A stretch of DNA of 64,000 nucleotides from Zhengitettix transpicula (taxonomy: Eukaryota; Arthropoda; Insecta; Orthoptera; Tetrigidae). Positions within the stretch are counted from its first letter, which is position 1. Each line of letters starts with the position of its first letter. Shown piece by piece: positions 39,591-52,300 of this stretch. The position numbers were made by a program, and so were the translations under genes. Location of the stretch: the NCBI GenBank assembly GCA_037074705.1, contig CM073595.1:53811639-53875638 (forward strand). Reading direction: 5' to 3'. The notes below the pieces were generated by a model. It had not been told where the DNA came from, did no database searches, and saw nothing but the letters and a program-made list of their open reading frames with translations.

Positions 39591-42500
39591 CACTTGTTGT
39601 ATTGTGTAGAACACGTACCGGATGCTTACTCTGGTTTTTCAGTTTGTATAGAATGGAGATTGCTGATAGAGATTTCGTCTGTTTACAGGAGACTGGGAGG
39701 AGACAGAAGGGCTGGACCACGGAGGAAGAACGGTTCCAGGAACGGAGCTACTGTGGACTTCAGGATTGCGTTGTGCGTGTGTCGAACGACTGAACGAGAA
39801 CTGTTTATTCAACATATACACAGGGAAACTTTCAATCTCCATGAAATGGTTACCTATGTGCCTGTCCGGGTCCATACATTTTTCTTCACTGTCCGTTTGA
39901 AAGATCACTTTATAAAAATTAGTCTATATATCCTCTAAGTATACTTTTAATTAAATAATTTTATACAAAATTTGTGATGTTTAAATAAATTAATTGTGAT
40001 TTAAAGTAAAATTCTTTAACTGAATTCACAAAAGTTCTGGAAGTAAACTTTTTAAATAAATAAATAAACATCAGCCAAGTTTAAGTCAGAAGAAAGAATT
40101 TATTAATGTAAAACAAAACAACGTTTCGTCGTTTATTTGGCGACCTCACCAGGTTCAAGTTAAAAAGTAATTTTGATGGACAGGTCAATCTCCGCCGACT
40201 GCCGTGGTATCCTACCTAATCATTTATTTCATATAAATCTTGGAGTACAGAACATTAAATTTTTCAACAGAACACAAATACAATAAGAATATATTATTTT
40301 TACAAATGAAATTATTGAATTATTAAGTTGAGGACGTACATTGTTACATTAAATTTATTATAAATAATCTCATTAATCTTGGAAAACCAGACTATTGCAT
40401 TAACTCGAGAGACCTAGTACAAATTTTTTTAAAAAATACAATATGTTAGATGAAGCTTTCAGGATTTGATTGGCTTTTTGTGAAAAAGTACCAAAAATTT
40501 CATAACGACAACAAAACAATTGAAAATAATTGGTTTCGAAACTTAAGTTACTGAATTATTGCTAGTGAAGTAATTAATTAGGTATTTTTAGGTAAGAAAT
40601 TTTGTTTACCTAACTTCAAAATTACTAAAAATCTTTTCATTAATTTTCTCAATATTCAAATTTTTCCCATTGATGAACAAAATAATATTGGAACTAAAAT
40701 CACTCATATGTTACAAGGCATAAAAAATTAGTTGTGATAAATAATTTTTTTAAATAATCAGGATATCATTTTGACAAAAGCTGTAACTGTGGTTATTGAA
40801 AAAAAAAGTGAACACCATATTATCTTACAGTTCTTTATATGAATATTGTAACAACTTAAAAATAGTTAATTTAGTTATTGATAAATTAAAAGTAATTATT
40901 AAATTCTAAAAATAATATACATATTGATATGAAATCTTATGCTCTTCCTAAAATACGTAAACTTGTTAAACGTCAATAAATCCAAAAGATAAAAGGCCTC
41001 GCACAACTATAATTTACGGTTTCACAGTAGTCAAAATAGATTTTTTTATTTGACAGCTGGATTCTTATAAAATTACGTATTATCGATTGTGATAATCCGT
41101 TATTAATAGAGAATGTTAGGAAATTTTGTATATAATTTCTTATGGATGTAAGTTGAACGGTTGGTGATGACGATGATTATAAGGAAGTTATTGAACGTGT
41201 TGACCTGTAAAGGTAGAGTAAGTGAACGTTGTTAGAAGCCGCTCTTGACATGACAGTTAAAGTGACGGGGTAGGAACTAGCGTGACCGACACAAGCAAGA
41301 GTTTGAAGGGGCGGTCTCTGGAAGCTTGTTAACACATTCGGGTGCGAGTGGGGCAATTAGCTGTGGTTATTGATCCGTGGTGTGGCTCTTCCACTACATC
41401 TGCGCAGACACGAGATCCTCCGCAACTCCAACGCCTCCCTCGCTCGTCGCCTCTCACTTATGTGTGCAATATTTATTTTCTCAGTAAAGCAAACATACAT
41501 CAAGTTGTGTAGAAACCATGAAAATATTACGTGGAATCTAGAAACCATACCGACTTCTGCATGTGTTAGAAGGAATTCAATAGCCCCGCTTTTGAGAAGA
41601 ATTTTGCACATTTCTGGAACTTGGAGACCACCGAGGTGACTTCCAGATTCTGGAAGTGAAGTTTCTCAGTAAAGTGGCCTTGTAAAGTCGTATAAAATAT
41701 ATAAAGTATATAAAATAAAAAGTGTCTGTATAAGGTCATCAATTGTTTTATTAATTCAAACCAGACGTTAAAAAAAAACTTTTAACTTATATTACATTAC
41801 ATTACATTCGATTTTCGAATAGGATAGACTCATTTTCAAAAATATTTTGATCTGAAACAAGACTTCAACGATGACTTTAGATATTAACACGACAATGCTC
41901 CAGCATTAAATATTCTTGTTTATAAGTAAATAATAATTTATATTAAATAATACCCAGCTTGAGCTGACCGTCCGAATATATTAACATCATAATCATTAGA
42001 ATTAATATAGAAGGCAATAGAATTATTTTTTTAAAAAATTACAACCTAATTATTCATAGTCAATATTCACAGTGTAGCGTCCATTAAACTCATTTTACAG
42101 AGAGTACGGACCTAAGAATAAATAATCTATCACACTAATAATTTAAAAATATTAATCATAATATTCCATAAGTTTTACATGTACCGATACTTCTTTAGTA
42201 CTATTTTTAAACGTAGTCAATGATCGCAAATCATTCGTAATTTCGTCAAAAGTGTCATTACGTCACATGTTGTGTGAAAAATAGTATTTTTTACATGAAA
42301 CGTTATGAAGCCAGTACTAAACCTTGTATATATTGCAATATGCTGATTTCTGAGCTATTCATAACTTCACTTAGCATTTATGTATTAAAAAATACTGAAA
42401 TAAGTGTAACGAAACAGTAGGTTATTTCATACAAACGGACAGCGGATGCTTGTTATTAACAAAATACGAGCTTTGCTGAATATACATAGAATTGGTGTTT

Positions 42501-45500
42501 GGGTATAAAAAGACAGGAGCTAACATTTGCCATTTAAAGGTTGACACAATCTGCTGAAATCATGACGGCAGGTTCGAATATCGGGTTAACGTGATTAATG
42601 CATTCTGTAAATATCAGCTCTGTAAGTAAGCCTTTTGGTTTATATCTTTTAATTTTACCTTTCCAGTTAATTAAAAACTGTTCCTTTTCATTATAATGTT
42701 CTTTTCGTGTTTTTATATTCTAATTCCGTAGATAAAATACAGAAGTTTATTTCAATATCAGTCTCATAAAGAAAATAGATAAAGACGATATTAATTTATA
42801 CTACAAAATAATGAATTTTTGGTATTATGAACCTCATTTACTTATTATGTTACATTTTTCAAATTAATTAAACTTCCTATTATTATAATTTATATATATA
42901 TCAATATTGCATTTAAATTACATTTATCCTTGCTAACGTTTAGTATTTAACTAATATACCTTTGCTCTGACCTCCAATGAGAGTCTTGACTTAAGGACTG
43001 GCAGACTGTCATCTTACATAACACATTTCTGATTATCACGGTGTCAGTGTGCCGATTCTCCTCAGTCTCAGCCCGGGTTTTCTTTGGCCATGCATGCCTG
43101 TGCCAGGAATCTGACCACAACTCCACTGGAGGTTCATTTACATTAAATATAAGATACTGGTGCTATTTTTATATAATTTTCTATTGTAGCGAGAATAACA
43201 ATTTGAGGGTTTTTAGTAATTTTTCTTGTATGTTTCATTAAAGGTGTTTGTTAGAAAAAAGACGAATCTAACAAAGCGCTCATAGAATTTATGCATTTGC
43301 TTGCTCGTTCATATTTATTTTCGAATCGCTCATATGAATGGATTTAAATGCAGGGGAACTATTTTTGTTTAAGTTTTCTGTTCCCAGGTTGTTTACTTAC
43401 GTTTCCTGTATTGGCCTTTCATGAGAATTTAGGTTCAGTCGCAATACGTTACAATTTATAGCCTAGCCGAATTTAAAAAGTAAATAAAAATAATTTAAAG
43501 TAAGTCGTGAATGAATGTTAAACCAATATGTGGGTTTTAATAAATTTAAAAATTAATTTCAAACTTTGACTGGGGGGAATTTGTTTATTATATAGAAACT
43601 TTCAAGATATTTTACATTCCTCTTATGTGAAGGATTGTCACGCCCTGGAAAGCAGAATGTCAGGACTATAGTTAGCGTCATGTGAAGGATTGCTAGCACA
43701 TATTTTCTTACGTCGACACAGGAGCCAATTAACGATTAATCTGCATCTCACAACACAAAAACAATTGTTAGCGAGAGTTGAGAGCCAGAGCCGAAGATAA
43801 TGCGCTCAGGATTTACTTATAAGGTATACGAGTATCCTTACAGTCGACAACTTCGCCGATCCATTAAACATACTGAATCGGTGTTTTAACCGCGAGACAC
43901 CCGGCAATTTAGATAAACTGTGCGTCAACCATCTTTCCCCTCGCATAAAGTCTGGCTTCTTAATTATCGTAGTGGAACAATAGCAATGGCTTGAATTTTC
44001 ATGGCAGCAGACAGCGTTGACGTGTACAACACGCAAACCGACAAATTGCTTCGTCTCTGTCAAGAGGGAAAACATCCTTCTCATTTCTGTTCAAACCAAC
44101 GATTCCGAAGAAACAGGTAAGCTATACATTGTTTAACATGAAGTTTTTTCCTCCACTGCAACTAAAGCAGCAGCGGCCGAGCGGAACCGTCAGTGTGATT
44201 ACCGTATTCGGTCTCGATCGACGACGACGCCAGTAGTGAATTACTCTTAAAGGACCCCAGCTCACTTAGTATTTATCGCATGCTCGAAACTTGTAAGAAA
44301 ACACTTTTTTCCTTTCACTTTCCAATGGCGTGGTCTGCCAAAACTAACAAACATCTTATTAATATATACTTCAAACAGTTTCCAAATAGACCTTTTCTGT
44401 ATTTTCCATTTCGTGAGAGAGCACGAGAAAATTCAGAGACGCTCTTCGGGAGGAACGTTTTCTGTGGTTTCAGTAACTCTATTGCCAGTTAATTGGAGGT
44501 GTTGCATTTGTAATAAAATAAAGTTGAGCGAGGATCCAGTATATCAAAATCATAAGTATTCTCTTTTAATAATATATGAATAACTATTTAACCCTATGAA
44601 ACGTAATAGGGTTAAATACTAATATCGGTTATAATAAATCAGTAATTCAAAGCATTGCAATTTATATTCAAAGTCATCTAGCAGCCAGGAAGACTTCGAA
44701 ATCAATATAATTAAGATATTTGCGAGATTACGTTCACAAGCATCTGATTACCTAAATTCTACCTTACTTGACGGGGCATAGGACAATCCCACAGTGCCAG
44801 ACAAAGTGAAAGAAACACGAACGTTGTGAAAAGAAATACATGGAAGTTGCAAATGAGACGACTAGTAATGGACGTGGTGTGCTGGATGTGTATAAATGCT
44901 GAAGGGAACATTCAGCTTAAGTGATTGCGTGTTTATCAACAAGCTTCTCCGAATTGTACGCTTTGGGTAGTGCTGCCGTCGACGGCCAACGTAGCAACTA
45001 ATATGGACTCGTCAGTTTCCTTTCTGGCCGATAGATGGCAAGGAGACCGAACGTAACCACTGAGACCCCGAAACTAATTTATAACAACGTCCAATCTAAC
45101 CTCATCTCCGCGCCTGCATGTTAGCCTCAGTTCAATATTAATCAATTCTCCCATGAGATTAATTACAATTATGTATCATTACAACGTCGCTTTTGCATCG
45201 ATAACAGAAAAATTGGCACCATCGCTCATTTGGAAGGCTATATACAATAAGCGATATCCTATAAATATTTGTTAAGAAATATATCTAACCAATTAAATCA
45301 GTGTCAATAATCCAAATATGCAAATAAAACCACCTTTAGTCGCTAATTATATCTGAGCTGATGTCGTTATCCGCTTAAGAAAATTAAAAGATTTGCGCTG
45401 GGACTGCGCCTATAATTATATTCATTATCCTCATAGTCACAGAGGATTTATATCCTTTAGGAATTTTTAGAACAATAAATAATATATATTATTAATATTA

Positions 45501-47637
45501 CTGATACTCTCAGTCCGTCCGGGCTTCAAGACCAATCCTCTTTATTGAAAATATTTCATAAATGAAGAAAAATCATGATGTAGAAACATAGAAACTAATT
45601 CCAGAAAATAAGTAAACTTACTGTTTGTACAATTCAGACGAAGACAAATGTCGTCGTTACGTACGCATGATAAATAAAGTCTGCGGTATTTTATGGGAAG
45701 GTTCTAAGTGACTGATGCAGGGAGTTAAGCAGCGGACGGTGAATTTTAAGTGCTAATTTGCAGGTGGCGTTAATTAACAGTGTTGCTTGTAGTCTGCAAA
45801 GCAACAGCCGCAAAAAACTGCCCTCAGCTGCCGTGAAAGGAATCATCCCCTTCCTATTCAGCTCAGGCAAATACTCGGAGCCAACCGTTCGCTGTCCTCA
45901 ATTGCTTTTCTTTGTGATGAATGTTTAGCGAAAACTTTGTCGGTGCATTTATTTTGAACGTTAGTGCAGGTAAATTATTTTCTTTTTCATAATTGTAAAA
46001 TCAAATATTAAGAGAAATTTCGAGAATCATTACGGACAAGTCTACCAACCATCCTCTGCGTCCATGTTTCTATACTCACTTACACGACATGAAAAATGGA
46101 ATTTCTGACTAATGCCTATTTGTTCTGATGTTATCAGTACTGTAATAGTAAATTATCAGAGGAAAGACAATTTTGAAGTCACGTGATTGATGATTGAAAA
46201 AAGGGCTAGGCGTAATTTCTATGGCAGCAGAAGGAAACGAACCTAAATAATACTAAAATTGTTAATAAATACAGATTAGAAATAAAAAGAATATTCGTAA
46301 GTGAATATTAAATTATAGTCTACCTGAACGGCTAATTTTTTATTTGTGAACCAATTAACAAATTTTTCTACTACATACCTCAAATGCTAAAATATTAATG
46401 AATTATAATGTTCCAGAATTTACTGATTATATCTAAGCTTTCTGGAACCGGAAAGTGACCATGTTTATCTTTATTATTTTTGTAATGGATAGTTAATGGT
46501 ATTCACAAATTATATTAAATACTTAGTTATAACAATTATCTAATTTTAAAATAAATTATATGATCATAACATACTCAATAACATATTATTATAGAAATTC
46601 TCGTCCAGACCGAAAGAACTAGAGTAGCAGAAATTTAATAGGTTTATTTTAAAAAAATCTTTTTGCGTGATTCTTCTGTTCTTGAGGAAGTTTACTTTTG
46701 AAACTTTGTTGATATTTGCAGAGTGATTACAAAAGATGCAGTTATTCGTTATGGAAGTTATCGGACAAACATTTGAACAGATAATATGGTTAATTATTTG
46801 TTGAGATATCAATATTAGGCTCAGGACTCTCACGTTATTCTAATTTCGTAGATATGAGCTGAGAATATCACAGTTGATTTATTTCGACCGGGAAGTTTTA
46901 AGATATTGATGCAGAAACTCTACGTAATTAAGTAGTGTAGTATTCAAAATTGTTGAAATAGTTCCAAATCTGTTAAGTTATTAGTAATAACTATAAACTT
47001 ATCATATAAATATGAATAATAGAAATGACGAGTGTTTACAAGCGTAGAATAATGTCGTATGCAGGGAGCGGTTTGAAGTAAAACCTAAGCTGGTTCGAAA
47101 AATTGTTTAGTGAACAAGAAAAAGATTAATAACAGACACTGCAAATTTTATTGTGATTTATATTATTTCACTATAACTATAAATTATATATTTTTATACG
47201 TTTATGCTGGAAATTCTACTATGGTCAAAACTGAGGACTAATAAGTACTTAATCATTAAATATTTTACGCAGAGGTTCTTACTAACAAAGAGTGTAGCCG
47301 TTTCCATGAGGTACTTTTAAAATTTTTTACTGCAGTTAAAAGTCAATAGAATAACGATTTAGCGAATATTTTCAAGACTTATTTAAACGAGAAATTGAAA
47401 TCATATGGATACATAAGGGTCAAAAAGCAGAGCATTAACAAAACATTACATTCTGGAACTGAATATATACTTCGAAAATGATCATATTCAACAGTCACAT
47501 ACTTTTTAAAACTATTATTCATCTTTAAAACAAAGAAGATATGTGTCCACCATATCTTGCTACCACTCAATTGCCTTCCAACTAATCTCCTCTTTTCTCA
47601 TATGTATGTGGTTTGAAACTCCATTTAGGTTTACAAG

Positions 47638-47659
47638 GTATATATATATATATATATAA
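47638..47659. repeat. Short (TA)n microsatellite
   Basis: About 22 bases of alternating T and A. Confidence 0.9.
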
Positions 47660-48717
47660 TGGTGATAATTCTAGCCGATTATTGTCGAAGCTAAATGTGC
47701 TTATATCAACATATATGATGAGGAATTGGAAGGTTCTCTCTTCATTAGTCTGAAAGAATTTCACAGAAGTCTTTGTTCTTCAGGATTGATGTTTATCCGC
47801 GACGATAGGTTCATTATAAATTTATTTTCGGGGTAAGTATATCTCATGTACAAAATCTGGAATCATATTATTATTATTATTCGGGATTTACATTGTCTGT
47901 GGGGTACAAGGGGGAACGTGAAATTGTCGTACAAGGGAAGAACTCAACTGAGTAGTTCGACCTCTGTTTCTCTTCATTCAGAAGATTTAGTTTATTTGCC
48001 ACCTTAATATTTTTACATCCTTTCCCACCTTCGATTTTAGTCATTATATTTTCATTCATATTACTTCATCCTCCACTTTTCACAGAGCGAATAACAGCTT
48101 ATTACTATTATATTCACACCGCCCCAATCAAATTTCCGTATCGAAGAAAGTCACAATTTTTTTTATGTATAATATCTTTAAAATTTCACAGAAACATTCA
48201 TACGTCGAACTCTCGGTGTTGTGTCATATTAGACATATAATTATCGGCGTCGACGCAAACCTACTTCCTCAACTGAGGTCTAATGGAAGGGACACATGAT
48301 TTTGTTAGAACATAAGTTCACTGTGAATTTTTATTTTGAAGGTTTAATATAAACTTTTGGATAACATTTATTCGGATATATAGTTTCTGATAGAGTTATG
48401 ATGATTTGCAGAAAAATAATTGCTCTTTGTAATGGTGTCATCGCCTCTATCAATTATCAATCTTTCATCTTTACCTTTGAGATAATCGTCTCCCGATCTA
48501 TAATTATATTTTGTAGGTCATCCAAACTCTTCCAAAACAGCTTAAACAGACTTGAAAGTAGTATTCTTTGCGCGAGCGTAGGCCTAGACGTAGTTACGTG
48601 CGGCCATACGGCAGGCGCAACTCAGGCGCGGACTTCAAAGAAATTATTCCGCACCTGAGAACGCGCCACGAGAATTAAGTTTCAGCGTCGACGTTATCCC
48701 GTGAAACAATACGCTAC

Positions 48718-48745
48718 TTACGCGCGCGCGCACACACACACACGC
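48718..48745. repeat. (CG)n/(CA)n dinucleotide tract
   Basis: A run of CG followed by CA dinucleotides, with Z-DNA potential, about 440 bases upstream of the engrailed-class start codon. Confidence 0.85.
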
Positions 48746-48889
48746 AGATTCGGTCGGAAACTTCCGAGCTCAGTATAATTAGCATGTAATTGAAAGAGAC
48801 CACACAACGGAAAATATCTCACTAATGAACCATTTACTTGCCTCCAGTTAAAACGTTACTAAAACGAAACATCTTTGTTTTCTTACAAC

Positions 48890-49181
48890 GAATCACGACA
48901 TTAACTGAGCAGGACCACACACGTCGCTAGATGTATAACGCGAGCGCCATTGGTGGGAGAGGCCACGCCCCGCGCGTGGGCGTGTTGGCGCTCCCATTCG
49001 CCCGGTCGGGACCCGCCCAGCCCGCAGCCAAAAGAATTACGTGTAGATAGCGCGCGAGCGCTCGCCCCGCGGCGGCGGAGGGCGAGGGAACGAGGCGAGA
49101 CCCCGCCCCCAAAGAGGCCGAGGCGATGTCGATGCCGTTGCCGATGTCGGGCAGAGGCCCTCGCAATGCGCGCCGTGTGAC
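48890..49181 (+). promoter_or_regulatory. CpG-rich promoter/5' leader of the engrailed-class gene
   Basis: GC and CpG content rise sharply against the AT-rich background from about 48890 to 49510. An inverted CCAAT (GCCATTGG at 48947) also contains GCCAT, a Pho/YY1 core. A weak TATA-like TGTATAAC is at about 48933. The leader contains several upstream ATGs: 48931 (ends 49050), 49126 (ends 49212, overlapping the main start) and 49166 (ends 49180, one base before the main ATG). The transcription start was not determined. Confidence 0.6.
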
Positions 49182-49386
49182 ATGGCCAGCGCCAGCGAAG
49201 ACGAGCTGCTGAGCGTCGGCAGCGAAACCCCGCCGCCTTCCGACTCGTGTCTGGCCTGCGACCTCAAGTTCAGCATCGACAACATCCTCAAGCCCGACTT
49301 CGGCAAGAAGGCGCCCGCCGAGGCCCCAACGCTGCTGTGGCCGGCCTGGGTCTACTGCACGCGCTACTCGGACAGACCTTCCTCGG
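49182..49386 (+). CDS. Engrailed/invected homeobox protein, first coding exon (partial gene)
   Basis: Sixty-eight codons plus one base, ending at donor GG|GTAAGTG (phase 1). Residues 28-41 contain the Groucho-binding EH1 motif (DLKFSIDNILKPDFG). Residues 51-68 contain the EH2/hexapeptide region (LLWPAWVYCTRYSDRPSS), which contacts Extradenticle/Pbx. Both are diagnostic of the engrailed family of segment-polarity repressors. The intron falls at the end of EH2 (DRPSSG), the usual family position; EH3 and the homeodomain lie beyond the window. The start is the first in-frame ATG after an in-frame stop at 49044-49046. The N-terminus and EH1-EH2 linker (about 15 residues) are unusually short. engrailed and invected cannot be separated here, because the invected-specific microexon would be downstream. 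Confidence 0.95.
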
Positions 49387-52300
49387 GTAAGTGGCGCTCC
49401 GGCTGCCGCCGCTCGGCTGCGGCTCCTCTGCGGGTCCCGAGCGCCGGAAAACCCGCAGCGCCCGCGCGCACGGGGCCCGCGATCATGTGGCGGAGGAGCA
49501 CGCTCTTTGCGCTATGCTTCAATTGCAACTAATTGCAAATGTAGACACGTTAGGGATGAGCAATAGTTTGCTGTAAATACTTAAAGTGATAACTCATTCG
49601 CTGTAGTAACTTCCCTCTGATCAAATTTAAAACATTAATTTTATTAGTACGCGGCTGAGTGTTAATTACTGCAACTGAATTTCTATGTAAACGTTTATTC
49701 ATGTGTACATAATTGTTAATGTCATAATTAGTGCATGTGTTAGTGTATATGTAAAAACATGTTTGTTAATTTTAAGGTAATTGTGATTTTCTCATTCAGT
49801 GTATCAGTTTTCAAACTCTGGTATTTCCCGAACATCTTTGTGTTTTATTACATGTATGATTGAAACTGTTTCGTATTTTAAGAATGGAATGTGAAGGGTT
49901 GACGTGGGCGTAGAGCTACTTGGTTCAGCCTAGTCCAAGACAGACGCTTTTAACCGAGTTTTTCGACTGAATTAAGATGATGATTATTGTTCAATTTGTG
50001 TGATAGTGAAAATATGTTCGAAGCTAGAAGGTCCACGCCCATATTCGTCTTCTCTCTGCAATTCACCTTCAACTTCCAGTTCTCAGAAGGTGGAAAGCAC
50101 TAAAACAAACGTCATCCACAATATATGTAGTTTTGTTTTTGGTAAATGACAGAATATTAAAATGTTCACGAATGATTTAATTTAATGGACTAGAACAGAG
50201 TTAGGCCTGGTGAAGTCAAACTTACATTTATGTCTAGGAATAATTTTGCCAATCTTAGATTCAAACTTGAACACACTGTGTTGAAGTGCTCACGTGGTTT
50301 CTTAGCGCTATTGACGGAACTATTTAGAAATATACTTGCTTTCTGTAACGTCGTACTGATTCATCCTGAATTCTCACTGATAAAGAGATAACCGGGGTTC
50401 GGATTTACAAAATTCTTTTCTGTTCTACTTATTACTCCCTTCGCAGAGCTTTTAACAAAGAGTACCTTATTCCGTTAAAGGTCCCGCTCAGGTTGTTTTT
50501 TTCTGAAAATCAATGCCTTATTTTTTAAATAATTCTAGTAACTAAACGTAAATATTTGCAGGCATTTGTTGTGACTACTATGATTTCTCCTACGTGTCTG
50601 GTATATCTAAGTCCTGTTTCTGTGTTTTTTTTCTCGTAGTAGTTCGCTCTGGTCTTAAGTTGTCGAAACGTTGGTGTGTAAATTACGGTTTATCGCAAAT
50701 TTTGACTGGATCCATGACGTAGCCGTCGTACAAACAGACTGACAAAAATTGTTTCACCGAAATACTGCGATAGTTTAAACGTAGAAAGTTTAAGAACATC
50801 ATGGTAATTAGCTGAGCTTAAACGAATCGTATTTTTACGTTTACCGTTTCCATTTTAAAATAACCTGTGACAAGCAGATTTGATGTTTTGAAATGATACT
50901 CTGTTTCTGAATGACGCTGAATGAAAACTTTATACGTGATGACTCATTCTACGTCTCTTCGTATATGAAAAATTATTTAAAATAAATTGACGCGCAACGT
51001 AATCGGGAAATATTGCTTTCAATCAAATCAGACCGTTTTTGAAAATCGGTGGGTTTAATTTTCCGAGAATTTTGTTGATACAACTTTTTAAATTTTTAGT
51101 ATTCTTTAATTTTGAATGCCTCAATTGATCATTTGAGTTTTCATAAAATTTACCCTTCTACTGACGTGATTCTGAAGGAATTATAACAGTAAAATACAAT
51201 CGGAATACGCCAGAGGGAACGAACGACGAATCTTCATGATTCTATTTCGCGACATTACATGGAAACAAATTCGTCACGGTGCTACCGTACATTCTTTTAA
51301 CAAGCTACATTTCGGAGAAACGTTACGAGTGTGAACACGTATTTAGTCGTTTCATTAATCACCGACGGGAGCCTCGCTAAATATGAAATTAGAACGAGTG
51401 TTCCATGTCGGTGTTCTTCGCCGGTGACTTGAAACGGGAACGAAAAAGTAGATTAGAAACGCGTCCAAAAATTTATATACGTTATACTGTGTTGGTAGCC
51501 GCATTGATATTAATTTTGCTCTGTAGATTAAAAGTTAACTGTTTGTACTTATTGTATAAATACGATTTTTATTTAGTTCCTTAGTTCTGTGGGAAGAGCG
51601 TTAAATGGATTTATTACGAAGCGTTCATCATTACATTCGTGAACAACGCATTCGAATGCGATTTCCTCTTTACAAAAATGGTTACGTATACATAAACTAA
51701 ATTTTACGTATCGTAATATTTGTTAAGCGTTACGAAGAGTTAAATTTTACAGATGTCGGAATAACAAATTCTCATCAATTATTCGCTCATTTCGAATAGA
51801 TTCCAGTCATCTATTCTGATACATCTTTTGATGGCGAATGTAAGTGAAGGACTTGTTTTTATATTAGCGCGATGGCAATCTGAATGTGAGCTAAGTACCT
51901 GAGACGTTTCCAATTTAAATTGTCAGCAGATAAAGTATAAAGCGATACACTAAACTTATCTGATTTTAATTCATTGCCATTGGTAGTTCCGCTCTGTAAT
52001 TAGGATATCGAAAGTAAGTTTGTGAAACTGTGACTCGGTGTTCTGAATTTATTTTTGTCAACCCCGCTTTTCATCAACAGATTCTGTTGAAAGATTTGCA
52101 GGAGAACGAAGCCTTCTTTGTGACAGTCACAGGTGATTTCTGTATCGGACATAATTTTTTTTCCCTATAACGTCATGGTGCATCAATGGCTTTATTCATA
52201 AGAGGAATAATATATTTGTGGTTTGGTGCATTTGGTATTTATTTTGTTCTTGAGTTTAGCGGTTTGGGGGTCACCCGGAAGACAAAATATTTCCTTGTTT

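Larger units (their letters stand above)
27092..48890. other. Long gene-poor, AT-rich interval
   Basis: About 21.8 kb with no coding sequence I can support. The first part must contain the NAC-alpha 5' untranslated exon and promoter, not located. Named contents are the 24-bp tandem repeat, the 36.9-37.5 kb repeat and the 39.5 kb SINE-like fragment. Moderately GC-rich islands (for example 32490-32640, 39590-39800, 45680-45900) are unexplained. The position upstream of an engrailed-class gene makes distal enhancers likely, but that is inference. Confidence 0.5.

Noticed and set aside
39594..39938. 114-codon plus ORF with a reverse-strand ORF over it
   Set aside because: No motif and no consistent splice or codon signal.
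48950..49180. Arg/Cys-rich ORF upstream of the engrailed-class start
   Set aside because: It has no ATG at its head (non-AUG start) and is a CpG-island artefact of another frame.
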